Shown: positions 53,557 to 62,184 of the stretch, piece by piece | How positions within the stretch are numbered: the first letter of the stretch is position 1 | Layout: every line of letters begins with the position of its first letter | From: Streptomyces sp. NBC_01341 | GTDB lineage: Bacteria; Actinomycetota; Actinomycetes; Streptomycetales; Streptomycetaceae | DNA: 64,000 nt | Reading direction: 5' to 3' | NCBI RefSeq assembly: GCF_035946055.1 | Contig: NZ_CP108364.1 | Span: forward strand, 4,340,001 to 4,404,000 | Position numbers and translations under genes: made by a program | The notes under the pieces: generated by a model | The model's database searches: none | What the model was told of the DNA's origin: nothing | What the model saw: the letters and a program-made list of their open reading frames with translations, nothing else

Positions 53557-54423
53557 ATGTCCGACGAAGCGGGCCGTGTGCGTCAGATGTGGCACTTGCT
53601 GGAGCCCCTGCACGCCGTCGTCTACTACGCGCCGGAGGCCTTCGAGGAGGCCGCCGCGCTGGGGTACGCGACGGACGAGCGGTGGCCGTCCTACTTCGCG
53701 TGGCGCGCCGCACCGCTCGGAGCGGCGGGCGCCGAGCGGGTGGCGGACACCTTCCACAGCTTCAGCCCCCGGATGATCGGCGCGTACGTGCCGGCCGGCT
53801 GGTCCGTCGCCACCCCGGACGCGGTGCTCGCGGCCAGGGAGAGGGCCGTCGACCGTGCCTACCGGGCGCTGTTCGGGGAGCGCGTGGACGGCCCCGGGTT
53901 CGCCGGGGCGGCGGCGCTCGCCCGCCGGGTGGCCAGGGCGGCGGACATGACCGGCCGCCCCCTCGCGGCGGCGGCCGCCGCCCTGCCGTGGCCGCGGGAG
54001 CCGCACCTGGTGCTCTGGCACGCGGCGACGATCCTGCGGGAGCACCGGGGCGACGGTCACGTGGCGGCGCTCGTCGCGGCGGGGCTCGATCCGGTGGAGT
54101 CGCTGGTCTCCTTCGCGGCCGTCGGCGCCGCCCCGCCCCAGGTGTTCGCGAGCCGGGGGTGGAGCGCCGCGGAATGGGCCGCGGCCCGCGGACGTCTGGC
54201 CGCACGGGGACTGCTGGAGGCGGACGGCACGGCGACCGTCGAGGGCCGCGCGCTGCGCGCGGAGATCGAGCGCCGTACGGACGAGAGCGCGGCGCAGCCC
54301 TGGGAAGCCCTCGAACCGGAGGAGCGGGAGCGGCTCGTGGAGCTGCTGGGGCCGGTGTGGGTGGAGGTGCTCGGCTCCGGCCTGCTGCCGTCCGAGACGA
54401 CGCTGGGGATCGGAAAGGTGTGA
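53557..54423 (+). CDS. SCO6745-family protein
   Basis: 288 residues, all-helical. Recognisable family segments: LLEPLHAVVYYAPEAFEEAA (start), AAPLGAAGAERVADTFHSFS, RPLAAAAAALPWPREPHLVL and a C-terminal winged-helix-like part (GWSAAEWAAARGRLAARGLL). The family is widespread in actinobacteria and has no proven function; some members neighbour TetR regulators as here. GGGAGG precedes the ATG by eight bases. Likely under control of the divergent TetR. Confidence 0.82.
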   Translation: MSDEAGRVRQMWHLLEPLHAVVYYAPEAFEEAAALGYATDERWPSYFAWRAAPLGAAGAERVADTFHSFSPRMIGAYVPAGWSVATPDAVLAARERAVDRAYRALFGERVDGPGFAGAAALARRVARAADMTGRPLAAAAAALPWPREPHLVLWHAATILREHRGDGHVAALVAAGLDPVESLVSFAAVGAAPPQVFASRGWSAAEWAAARGRLAARGLLEADGTATVEGRALRAEIERRTDESAAQPWEALEPEERERLVELLGPVWVEVLGSGLLPSETTLGIGKV

Positions 54424-54542
54424 GTGAGCCGGCCGTGGCCCGCCCGCTGCCCGTGGGCGACCGCGCCGCCCGACCCCCCCCGGGGGGTTCCCGGCCCCCG
54501 CCCCGTGCCGCGATTCCGGCCCGGCGCCTAACCTGGTTCGCT

Positions 54543-55280
54543 GTGAAGCCATCTGACGCAGTGAGCCCCCGAAACCGCCTCCTCGCCCTCGTGACCGTGG
54601 CCCTGACGGGCTCTCTGGTCCTGACCGGGTGCGACTCCCTCGACGAACTGCCCGACCCCGTGCGGTCCGAAGCGGCACCGGCCCCCGGTGGCAGCGCGCT
54701 GCAGGCGGCCGAAGGCCTCACGGTCAAGGGCCGGGCCCCGAAGACCGGTTATGACCGCGACGAGTTCGGGTCCGCCTGGGCTGACACCGACCGCAACGGC
54801 TGCGGCACCCGTGACGACATCCTCGCGGACCAGCTCGACGACGTCTCCCGGGACGCCGACGGCTGCAAGGTGCTCAGCGGGGTCCTCGACCCGGACCCGT
54901 ACACCGGGACCCGCATCACGTTCCAGCGGGGCCGCAGCAAGGTGGACATAGACCACCTCGTCGCCCTGTCCGACGCCTGGCAGAAGGGCGCCCAGAAGTG
55001 GAGCGACGGCAAACGGCGGGCATTCGCCAACGACCCGCTGAACCTCGTGGCGGCCGACTCCTCCACCAACCGCCGCAAGGGCGACGGGGACACCGCGACC
55101 TGGCTGCCCCCGAACAAGGACTACCGCTGCGCGTACGTCGCGGGGCAGGTCTCGGTGAAGAAGAAGTACGGGCTGTGGGTGACGCAGGCGGAGCAGGACG
55201 CCATGACGGACGTGCTGCGGACCTGCCCCAAGGAGAAGCTGCTCGCGGGCGGCAACCCGACGGACGCCCCGGCGCGTTGA
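54543..55280 (+). CDS. Lipoprotein HNH nuclease (GmrSD_C/DUF1524-like)
   Basis: 245 residues. Lipobox LTGC at about residues 24-27 after a hydrophobic stretch, then a nuclease domain of the secreted DUF1524/HNH type: KTGYDRDEFGSAWADTDRNG, CGTRDDILADQL, the catalytic KVDIDHLVALSDAW (Asp-His), and NDPLNLVAADSSTNRRKGD. Such nucleases degrade external DNA; here it would be tethered to the outer membrane face. GTG start; a C-rich run (CCCCCCCCGGGG) lies 70 bases upstream. Followed by an overlapping small membrane gene. Confidence 0.88.
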   Translation: MKPSDAVSPRNRLLALVTVALTGSLVLTGCDSLDELPDPVRSEAAPAPGGSALQAAEGLTVKGRAPKTGYDRDEFGSAWADTDRNGCGTRDDILADQLDDVSRDADGCKVLSGVLDPDPYTGTRITFQRGRSKVDIDHLVALSDAWQKGAQKWSDGKRRAFANDPLNLVAADSSTNRRKGDGDTATWLPPNKDYRCAYVAGQVSVKKKYGLWVTQAEQDAMTDVLRTCPKEKLLAGGNPTDAPAR

Positions 55281-55657
55281 GCCGTCTCCGTGCGGCGGAC
55301 CCGGAGTCCGGTGTGGGGGTACCGCGTCCCGTGTGGCGATGGCGGCTGACGGCCGTGGGGCTCAACCTGGGCCTGGGAGTGCCGGGGATCGTGCCCGTGT
55401 GGCTGGTGTGGTACGTCCTGGCGAACGGCCCCTTCGCGGCGGCCGGATGGGCGTCGCGGGAGCCGACGGAGAACGACGGCATGGCGCTCTGGCTGGTCAT
55501 CGTCGTGCCGGTGGTCGCGGCCTTCGCGATCATCTGGTGGCTCGCCAACAGCCCCGTGCGGCGGAGGGCGGCGCTCGACCCGCTCGTGTACTGGCCTGCG
55601 GGGGTGCTGCTGACGCTCGCGCCCACCGCGGTGCTCATCGTCAACAGCTACGTCTGA
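55277..55657 (+). CDS. Small three-helix membrane protein
   Basis: Up to 126 residues with helices near VGLNLGLGVPGIVPVWLVWY, LWLVIVVPVVAAFAIIWWLA and WPAGVLLTLAPTAVLIVNSY. I give the TTG that overlaps the nuclease stop (TTGA); GTG codons at 55313 and 55331 would give shorter forms, and none has a clear ribosome site. Probably cotranscribed with the nuclease, and might be a partner or protector; no family recognised. Confidence 0.6.
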   Translation: MSRLRAADPESGVGVPRPVWRWRLTAVGLNLGLGVPGIVPVWLVWYVLANGPFAAAGWASREPTENDGMALWLVIVVPVVAAFAIIWWLANSPVRRRAALDPLVYWPAGVLLTLAPTAVLIVNSYV

Positions 55658-55761
55658 GCCGGTTCGGGGCCTCGGCCACGGGCCGGCTCCCGAGCCGGGT
55701 GCCGGGTCATGCCCGGGTAATCCGCTTGGCCGGCCGGTGCCCCGCCCCTACCGTGACGCCC

Positions 55762-56508
55762 ATGGACCTGAAGATCACCTCGCTCGCCGAGCGGCCCGAG
55801 CTGGCGGGCGCGATCGACGAGATGCCCGACACCTGGCCGCTCTTCGTGCTGGAGGACCTGGTGGGCTGGGCGAACTTCCCGCGCCTGGCCGTCGATTTCC
55901 CCGAGTACGTACTGGTCGCCACCGGCCCGGACGGGGCGGTGGCCGCCCGTGCCTACAGCGTGCCCTTCGCTCTCGGCGTCCCGGGGCGGGGCTCCCTGCC
56001 CGCGAGCGGCTGGGACCAGGTGCTGCTGTGGGCGTTCTCCGACCTGAGGCACGGGCGCACGCCGGACACGGTCGGCGCGATCGAGGTGGCGGTGGCCTCG
56101 GGGCTGCAGGGGCGGGGCGTGTCCGGGCAGATGCTGGCCGCGATGCGGGAGAACGCCCGGCGGCTCGGCTTCCGCGAGGTCGTGGCCCCCGTGCGGCCGA
56201 GCGCGAAGCACACGGATCCGGCGGCGCCGATGGAGGAGTACGCCCGGCTGACCCGCGCCGGGGACGGCCTGCCGGTGGACCCCTGGCTGCGGGTCCATGT
56301 GCGGGCGGGCGGGGTCATCGAGTCGGTGGCGCCGACGTCGATGACCGTGAGCGCCCCGCTCGACCGGTGGCGCGCCTGGACGGGGCTGCCGTTCGACACC
56401 GAGGGCCCCGTGGACGTACCGGGAGCCCTGGTGCCGGTGCTGTGCTCGGTCCGGCACGGCTACGCGGTGTACGTCGAACCGAACGTCTGGGTTCGCCACC
56501 GGACGTGA
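55762..56508 (+). CDS. GNAT-like N-acetyltransferase
   Basis: 248 residues. The acetyl-CoA binding run is GAIEVAVASGLQGRGVSGQM followed by LAAMRENARRLGFREVVAPV at about residues 110-150. The N-terminal part (DTWPLFVLEDLVGWANFPRL) and the long C-terminal part are not typical of small GNATs and probably bind a larger substrate. Some relatives are annotated only as transferases. Start ATG has a weak ribosome site. Stands alone between two small membrane genes. Confidence 0.75.
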   Translation: MDLKITSLAERPELAGAIDEMPDTWPLFVLEDLVGWANFPRLAVDFPEYVLVATGPDGAVAARAYSVPFALGVPGRGSLPASGWDQVLLWAFSDLRHGRTPDTVGAIEVAVASGLQGRGVSGQMLAAMRENARRLGFREVVAPVRPSAKHTDPAAPMEEYARLTRAGDGLPVDPWLRVHVRAGGVIESVAPTSMTVSAPLDRWRAWTGLPFDTEGPVDVPGALVPVLCSVRHGYAVYVEPNVWVRHRT

Positions 56509-56609
56509 ACAGGGCCTGGGCCCGCGAGGAAGGGACATCGTGTCCTCGCCGGAGAGGCGCCCGCGTCCCGGGCGCCCGACTGCTTCGTGCGTCCGTGGTG
56601 CGCGAGGTG

Positions 56610-57425
56610 TCAGAGCTTCAGGTCCCACTGGTCCGCGTCCCATTCGAGGCCCGGGCTGACCTCGACGGTCAGGTTCTTCGCGTCCGCCGGTGCGTCGAAG
56701 GCGAACTGTGCGGTGATCTTCTTGCCCGGGAGGACCGTTCCGCTGAAGCCCTCACCGACCTTGCCGTCGAAGATCTGCTCGGCGTTCACGCCGTCCTTGC
56801 CGGCGCGGGCGTCCACGGTGGCCAGGCTCGCGTCGAGCTTCTCCTTGCTCTTGTTCTCCATGACGACGGTCACCTTGTACGCGCTGTTGCCCTTGGTGTG
56901 CCCGGCCGCGAACTCGTCCGGTGTGTAGGCGTTCGCGGGTCCGACCGTGACCTCCAGGCCGTCGTCGTACACGGCCGTGTCCGCTTCGTCCAGGCTCACG
57001 GCCTTGTCGTCGGCGCTGTCCTTCTCCGTGCCGCCCGCCGCCCCCGGCTTCGCGGAGGCCGCACTCCCCGACACCTCCTTGTTGATGTCCTTCACCACGT
57101 CGTCCACGGCCTTGAACGTCAGGACGGCTCCGACCACCGACAGGATGAGCGAGACCAGGCCGAGCACCGCGCCGAACGTGGCCACGCCCTTGTTGGTCGC
57201 CTCCCCGCGCTTGGCGCGGCCCCGTGCCGCCAGGCCCAGGATCAGGGCGATGACTCCGAGGATGCCCGCCAGCCAGAAGAGCAGCGGCACCAGCCCGGAG
57301 ACCGTCCCGATGATGCCGAGGACGAGGGCGGCGACACCGAGCCCGTTACGGGCGGGCTGCGTGCCGGGAACCTGGGTGGGGGCGTACGGCTGCTGGGGCT
57401 GAGGCGACTGCGTGTACTGAGACAT
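56610..57425 (-). CDS. DUF4190/DUF4352 membrane protein
   Basis: 271 residues. A Gln/Pro-rich head (SQYTQSPQPQQPYAPTQVPG), DUF4190-like helices (LGVAALVLGIIGTVSGLVPL, then GILGVIALILGLAA and GAVLGLVSLILSVVGAVLTF), a linker, then an extracytoplasmic DUF4352 domain (LEVTVGPANAYTPDEFA, YKVTVVMENKSKEKLDAS). DUF4352 is an immunoglobulin-like fold found in envelope proteins. Function unknown. Divergent from the methylase gene. Confidence 0.85.
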   Translation of the reverse strand: MSQYTQSPQPQQPYAPTQVPGTQPARNGLGVAALVLGIIGTVSGLVPLLFWLAGILGVIALILGLAARGRAKRGEATNKGVATFGAVLGLVSLILSVVGAVLTFKAVDDVVKDINKEVSGSAASAKPGAAGGTEKDSADDKAVSLDEADTAVYDDGLEVTVGPANAYTPDEFAAGHTKGNSAYKVTVVMENKSKEKLDASLATVDARAGKDGVNAEQIFDGKVGEGFSGTVLPGKKITAQFAFDAPADAKNLTVEVSPGLEWDADQWDLKL

Positions 57426-57636
57426 GGGTGTGCCCTTCGGCGAATGACGGGGATGTGAGCGGCGCGATGCGCCGCTCCGTTGTGCGGTGGGTCAATAAGA
57501 GCAGAGCCTGTGAACCGGGTCAACATGCATTTCGTCGTTTCGCGTAGTCGCGTGCGTGAACCGGGGTGTGGGTGTGATCGGTATGCTCACCCCCACAGCG
57601 GGCGACACCGACGTGCGTGGAACGGGAGACAGGCCA

Positions 57637-59745
57637 GTGCCGGAGAGCTCGACAGAGGTGACCGCAGCCGGAATCGCCCGGCTCGCGGGTGTGGGCCGCG
57701 CCGCCGTCAGCAACTGGCGCCGCCGCCACGACGACTTCCCGAAGCCTGTGGGCGGCACCGAGGCGAGCCCTTCCTTCGCCCTTCATCAGGTCGAGCAGTG
57801 GCTACGGGACCAGGGCAAACTCGCCCAGGTCCCGCTGCGCGAAAGGGTCTGGCAGCAGATGGCCGGGCATCCCGGTGGCGCCGTCACCGCTCTCGTCCAC
57901 GCCGGCAGTGCCCTCATCCTGGTCCGGGACAGGCCCACCGCATGGCTGGAGATCACCGCGGTCTCGGACGCCCGTATGGCGGCAGTGCTCCCCGACGCCC
58001 TGGACCGGGTGCTGGCCGACCGTTTCGGGCCGGGACGCGTCGTCCCCACCCCCACGGCTTCCGCGCTCCTGCCGTCCGTCCCGCTCCTGCGCGGCGTCGC
58101 CGAACTCGCCGCGGAGACCGGCGTCCGGCCGGCGTTCGACTTCCTGTTCGGCCGTCAGCTCGATGCCAACCCGCGTCAGTACACGCTCACACCTCCGGGT
58201 CTCGCCGATCTGATGGCCTCCCTCGCCGAAGCGGCCAAGCCCCACGGGGGGCACGGAGGGAAGCGGGTCCCGCGCACGGTCCTCGACCCCGCTGCCGGAA
58301 CCGGCGCCCTGCTGCGCGCGGTCGGCAGGCCCACGGCTCTGTACGCGCAGGAGGCGGACGCCGACCTCGCGGCGCTCACCGCGCTCCGGCTCGCACTGCA
58401 GGCGTCGACGAGCGGGGCCGACGAGCCCGCCATCGAGGTGCGGACCGGCGACACCCTGCGTACGGACGCGTTCGCTCGGCTGACGGTGGACGCGGTGCTC
58501 TGCCACCCCCCGTTCAACGAGCGCAACTGGGGTCACGACGAGCTCGCCTACGATCCGCGCTGGGAGTACGGCTTTCCGGCCCGCACCGAGTCGGAACTCG
58601 CCTGGGTCCAGCACGCACTCGCCCGTCTCCGCGAGGGCGGTACCGCCGTGCTGCTGATGCCCCCCACCTCGGCGTCCCGCCGCTCGGGCCGCCGCATCCG
58701 CGCCGACCTGCTGCGCCGCGGAGCCCTGCGCGCCGTCATCGCCCTCCCGGCCGGCGCCGCGCCCCCGTACGGCATCCCCCTCCACCTCTGGGTGCTCCGG
58801 AAGCCGGGTGCCGAGTCGCGGCCCACGCCCGAACTGCTGGTCGTGGACACCGCCGGCCCCGAGACGGCCGGCGCCGCGCCGGGCCGCGACCGGCTCGACT
58901 GGCCCGCACTGCGTGCCACGGTCCTCGACGCATGGACACCCTTCGACACGGCCGGCCGCCGGGAGCCCTTCGAGGAGCGTCCGGGGGCGAGCCGTGCCGT
59001 CCCCGTCATCGAACTGCTCGACGACGACGTGGACCTGACCCCCGCCCGTCACCTCCCGCCCGTGGCGTCCGGCGGTGGTGCGGCGGAACTGGCCGCCGTG
59101 GGGGAGCGGCTGCAGGACACCCTGAAGCTGGCCTCCCGGCTCGCTCCGGCACCCGCCGTGCCCGGCGAGGCCGTCAGGCGGCCCCACACCACGGTCGGTG
59201 AACTGGCCCGCGCCGGCGCCCTGCAGCTGCGTACGGGCACCGGTGCGGCGACCGGCCCGCTGGCGGTCCTCACCGAGCACGACGTCCTCGCCGGCACGGC
59301 CCCCAGCGGGACGCCCACGGCTCCCGCCGGCTCTCCGCAGGACGAGCCGCTGCTGCTGGAGGCGGGCGATGTGGTGGTGCCCGTGCTCGGCGGCGGCGCG
59401 GTGGCCAGGGTCGTCGACGACGCCACGGCGGGGGCCGCGCTCGGCCGCAACCTCCAGCTGCTGCGCCCCGATCCGGCCGCCCTGGACCCCTGGTTCCTCG
59501 CCGGCTTCCTGCGCGGGACCGCCAACAACCGGCAGGCCAGCAGCTACGCCTCCACGGCGACGCGTCTCGACGCACGCCGCCTCCAGGTACCGCGCCTTCC
59601 GCTGGACGAACAGCGGAGGTACGGCGAACAGTTCAGTGCCCTGGCCGTGTTCGAGGACGCGCTGCGCGCGGCGGGGCGGCTCGGCGGGCAGCTGGTGCAG
59701 GGGATGTACGACGGGCTCACGGACGGCACGGTGGCCCCGAAGTGA
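57637..59745 (+). CDS. Orphan N6-adenine-type DNA methylase with HTH and TRD-like parts
   Basis: 702 residues. An N-terminal winged helix (AGIARLAGVGRAAVSNWRRR), a SAM-binding motif I DPAAGTGALL (217-226), and a motif IV that reads HPPF (290-293, VLCHPPFNERNWG) where N6-adenine methylases have Asn/Asp/Ser-PP-Tyr/Phe. The last 250 residues resemble a type I specificity half (TTVGELARAGALQLRTGTG, NNRQASSYASTATRLDARRL). No restriction subunit is nearby. The GTG at 57637 is set by GGGAG; an ATG at 57583 would add 18 residues. Either an active orphan methylase or a DNA-binding protein with a changed site. Confidence 0.82.
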   Translation: MPESSTEVTAAGIARLAGVGRAAVSNWRRRHDDFPKPVGGTEASPSFALHQVEQWLRDQGKLAQVPLRERVWQQMAGHPGGAVTALVHAGSALILVRDRPTAWLEITAVSDARMAAVLPDALDRVLADRFGPGRVVPTPTASALLPSVPLLRGVAELAAETGVRPAFDFLFGRQLDANPRQYTLTPPGLADLMASLAEAAKPHGGHGGKRVPRTVLDPAAGTGALLRAVGRPTALYAQEADADLAALTALRLALQASTSGADEPAIEVRTGDTLRTDAFARLTVDAVLCHPPFNERNWGHDELAYDPRWEYGFPARTESELAWVQHALARLREGGTAVLLMPPTSASRRSGRRIRADLLRRGALRAVIALPAGAAPPYGIPLHLWVLRKPGAESRPTPELLVVDTAGPETAGAAPGRDRLDWPALRATVLDAWTPFDTAGRREPFEERPGASRAVPVIELLDDDVDLTPARHLPPVASGGGAAELAAVGERLQDTLKLASRLAPAPAVPGEAVRRPHTTVGELARAGALQLRTGTGAATGPLAVLTEHDVLAGTAPSGTPTAPAGSPQDEPLLLEAGDVVVPVLGGGAVARVVDDATAGAALGRNLQLLRPDPAALDPWFLAGFLRGTANNRQASSYASTATRLDARRLQVPRLPLDEQRRYGEQFSALAVFEDALRAAGRLGGQLVQGMYDGLTDGTVAPK

Positions 59746-59751
59746 CCTGAA

Positions 59752-59770
59752 GCACAACGGTTGTGCACAA
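59752..59770. promoter_or_regulatory. GCACAA-N3-TTGTGC / TTGTGCACAA palindrome before the kinase operon
   Basis: GCACAA (59752-59757) and TTGTGC (59761-59766) form one inverted repeat, and TTGTGCACAA (59761-59770) is itself a perfect palindrome. The same half-site TTGTGCA occurs as a palindrome before the SurA-like gene at 62146-62165. Operator role inferred. Confidence 0.5.
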
Positions 59771-59843
59771 CCCAGGACCGGTTGTCCGTGTCGGTGTATA
59801 CGCTCACTGCACACGTCCGCATACGCCCTCCTGGGAGCAGCAC

Positions 59844-60461
59844 ATGCACGGCTACGGCTATCCGCCGCCGCAGCTACCGAAGCGGCGGCCGTCCTCGGCG
59901 ACGCTGACCGCGCTGCGCGTGCTCTTCGTGGCACTCACGCTCATGAGCTGCGGGTTCCTGTCCTGGGCATCGCTGCTGCGGCTGGCCACCGTCACCCGCA
60001 AGGGGCTGGACTGGACGCTGATGGCGGTGGTCATCGCGCTCAACGCGGGCATGTTCGCGTACATCGTCTCCACGCCCGACAACGAGGAGGAGCTGACGGA
60101 CGCGCAGGCGCTCGTGTTCCTCGGCTGGCTGCTCTGCACGGTGATCGGCACGATCACCTACTACCTGTACGCGGAGATCCGGCACTACGGCCCCCAGCAC
60201 GCAAGCCCCGGCCCGTCGCCGTACGCGGCTCATGGTGCGCCGCAGGCCCCCGCCGTCCCACCCGCGAGGCCCGCCCCCGGGTACGGCTACCCGCCGCCCC
60301 CGGCCGACTCCGTACGTACGCCCGCCCCGACACCTCGGCCCACTCCGGCACCCCGGTCCGGGCCCACACCGCCGCCCGCCTCCCCCCAGCGCCTGGAACA
60401 GGTGCGGGCCGAGCTCGACGAGCTGAGCGACTACCTCCGCAAGGAGGGTGACAGCAGATGA
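59844..60461 (+). CDS. Membrane protein cotranscribed with the Ser/Thr kinase
   Basis: 205 residues. A Tyr/Pro-rich start (HGYGYPPPQLPKRRPSSATL), helices LRVLFVALTLMSCGFLSWAS, LMAVVIALNAGMFAYIV and AQALVFLGWLLCTVIGTITY, then a Pro-rich cytoplasmic tail and a short helix (QRLEQVRAELDELSDYLRKE). GGGAG precedes the ATG. The stop overlaps the kinase ATG (ATGA), so the two proteins are likely to act together, perhaps this one as the kinase's membrane anchor or substrate. Family not recognised. Confidence 0.8.
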   Translation: MHGYGYPPPQLPKRRPSSATLTALRVLFVALTLMSCGFLSWASLLRLATVTRKGLDWTLMAVVIALNAGMFAYIVSTPDNEEELTDAQALVFLGWLLCTVIGTITYYLYAEIRHYGPQHASPGPSPYAAHGAPQAPAVPPARPAPGYGYPPPPADSVRTPAPTPRPTPAPRSGPTPPPASPQRLEQVRAELDELSDYLRKEGDSR

Positions 60462-62014
60462 ACGGCCGTGTCATCGCAGGCCGTTACGAGCTGGCGACCA
60501 TTCTCGGCCAGGGCGGCATGGGCCAGGTCTGGACGGCGTACGACCAGCGTCTCGACCGAAGGGTCGCGGTGAAACTGCTGCGCCCCGACCGGGTCGCGGG
60601 TCCCTCCGGCAGCGAGGCCGCCGACGACCTGCGGCGCAGGTTCGTCCGCGAGTGCCGGGTCACCGCGCAGGTCGACCATCCGGGCCTCGTCACCGTCCAC
60701 GACGCGGGGGGTGACGGCGACGACCTCTACCTCGTCATGCAGTACGTCGAGGGCGCCGACCTCGCCGACCATCTCGCCGAGCACGACCCCTATCCGTGGA
60801 CCTGGGCGGTCGCGGTGGCGGCCCAGCTCTGCGCGGTGCTCTCGGCCGTGCACGCGGTTCCGATCGTGCACCGCGACCTGAAGCCGCGGAACGCGATGAT
60901 CAAGCCGGACGGCACCCTCACGGTGCTCGACCTCGGCATCGCCTCCGTCATGGACACCGACACCACGCGCCTCACGCACACGGGTTCACCGATCGGTTCC
61001 CCGGCCTACATGGCTCCCGAGCAGGCGATGGGCGGAGCCGTCGGCCCGTACACCGACCTGTACGCCCTCGGGGCCCTCCTGCACGAACTCCTCAGCGGTG
61101 ACGTGCCGTTCGCCGGGTCCACCGCCCTCGGGGTGCTGCACCGCCATCTCTACGAGCCACCACTCCCGGTCCGCCGGCTCAGGCCCGAGGTCCCCGAGGC
61201 GCTGGAGGCCCTCGTCCTGCGGTTGCTCGCCAAGGACCCGCAGCACCGCCCCGCCTCCGCCCAGGAGGTCTACGAGTCCTTGCGGCCGCTGCTGCCCGCC
61301 GGCGGTGCGCCCTCGGGGCCGCTCGACCCGACCCGCCCGTTCCTCCGTCCGCACGCGCCCTGGCCCGACCGCGCGGTGACCCCGGCCCCGGCGCCCGTGC
61401 CGGCGCAGCAGGCGCCCGCCGCGTCCTTCGAGCCGCCGTCACGGCCGAACGTCGCGCAGGCCGTCGACGACGTGAAGCGGCTCCTCGGCGAGGGCCGGAT
61501 CACCCAGGCCGTCGACATCCTCGGCGGCATCCTGCCCGCCGCCGCGGCGGAACACGGTGAGCACTCCCCGGTCGTGCGGATCCTGCGCAAGCAGTACGCC
61601 GCAACCCTGATGGACGACGGGCAGTACCGCCGCGCCCTGCCCGAGCTGCGCCGCCTCGCCGACGACCGCACGGCGGAGGCCGGGCCGGGCGACGCGGGGA
61701 CGCTGCAGTTCCGTTACGACGCGGCGCAGTGCCTGGAGCAGCTGGGCGAGGCCGCCGCGGCGCTCGCCGAGTACAGGGCCCTCCTTCCGTACTACGAGAG
61801 CGGCTACGCCGACTCCACCGGTCCGGGGAGGGCGTTCGACATCCGGCAGCGCATCGGTCATCTGCTGCTCGGCGTGGGGGACCATTCGGCGGGCCGTGCC
61901 CAGCTGCAGGCTCTCCTGTACGACACGGAGCGTGCCTACGGCCCGCACCACCCGCTGCCCACGGAGCTCCGCCGGCAACTCACCCACCATCAGGACGTAC
62001 GCGGGTCGTTCTGA
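60458..62014 (+). CDS. Hanks-type Ser/Thr protein kinase with C-terminal TPR-like part
   Basis: 518 residues, soluble. Kinase domain about residues 1-275: glycine loop LGQGGMGQVW, Lys39 in VAVKLL, catalytic HRDLKPRN (138-145), metal DLG in VLDLGIASV (in place of DFG, common in actinobacteria), and APE in YMAPEQAMGG. A Pro/Ala linker is followed by about 180 residues of TPR-like helices (AVDDVKRLLGEGRITQAVDI, PELRRLADDRTAEAGPG). No transmembrane segment; the membrane protein encoded just upstream may place it at the membrane. Confidence 0.92.
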   Translation: MNGRVIAGRYELATILGQGGMGQVWTAYDQRLDRRVAVKLLRPDRVAGPSGSEAADDLRRRFVRECRVTAQVDHPGLVTVHDAGGDGDDLYLVMQYVEGADLADHLAEHDPYPWTWAVAVAAQLCAVLSAVHAVPIVHRDLKPRNAMIKPDGTLTVLDLGIASVMDTDTTRLTHTGSPIGSPAYMAPEQAMGGAVGPYTDLYALGALLHELLSGDVPFAGSTALGVLHRHLYEPPLPVRRLRPEVPEALEALVLRLLAKDPQHRPASAQEVYESLRPLLPAGGAPSGPLDPTRPFLRPHAPWPDRAVTPAPAPVPAQQAPAASFEPPSRPNVAQAVDDVKRLLGEGRITQAVDILGGILPAAAAEHGEHSPVVRILRKQYAATLMDDGQYRRALPELRRLADDRTAEAGPGDAGTLQFRYDAAQCLEQLGEAAAALAEYRALLPYYESGYADSTGPGRAFDIRQRIGHLLLGVGDHSAGRAQLQALLYDTERAYGPHHPLPTELRRQLTHHQDVRGSF

Positions 62015-62145
62015 GACGCACGGCCTTCCGAAGGGGCGATCCGGGCGGGTTTTCGTTCTGGACCCCACACTGACCGGTCCGGAAATCGTTGGTCGAAGCA
62101 GTGGCCCGAATCACGTCCACTGCCTAACATCGATCACCGCAAGGC

Positions 62146-62165
62146 TTTGTGCACTGATGCACAAA
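62146..62165. promoter_or_regulatory. Palindrome TTTGTGCA-N4-TGCACAAA before the SurA-like gene
   Basis: A perfect 8-4-8 palindrome ending 9 bases before the GGGAGG ribosome site of the gene at 62185. It shares the TTGTGCA half-site with the control region of the kinase operon at 59752-59770. Confidence 0.55.
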
Positions 62166-62184
62166 CTCTCCCCGGGAGGCTCCT

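Noticed and set aside
55333..56508. A 391-residue reading of the acetyltransferase gene
   Set aside because: The extra N-terminus is out-of-frame sequence of the small membrane gene; the conserved protein begins at the ATG at 55762.
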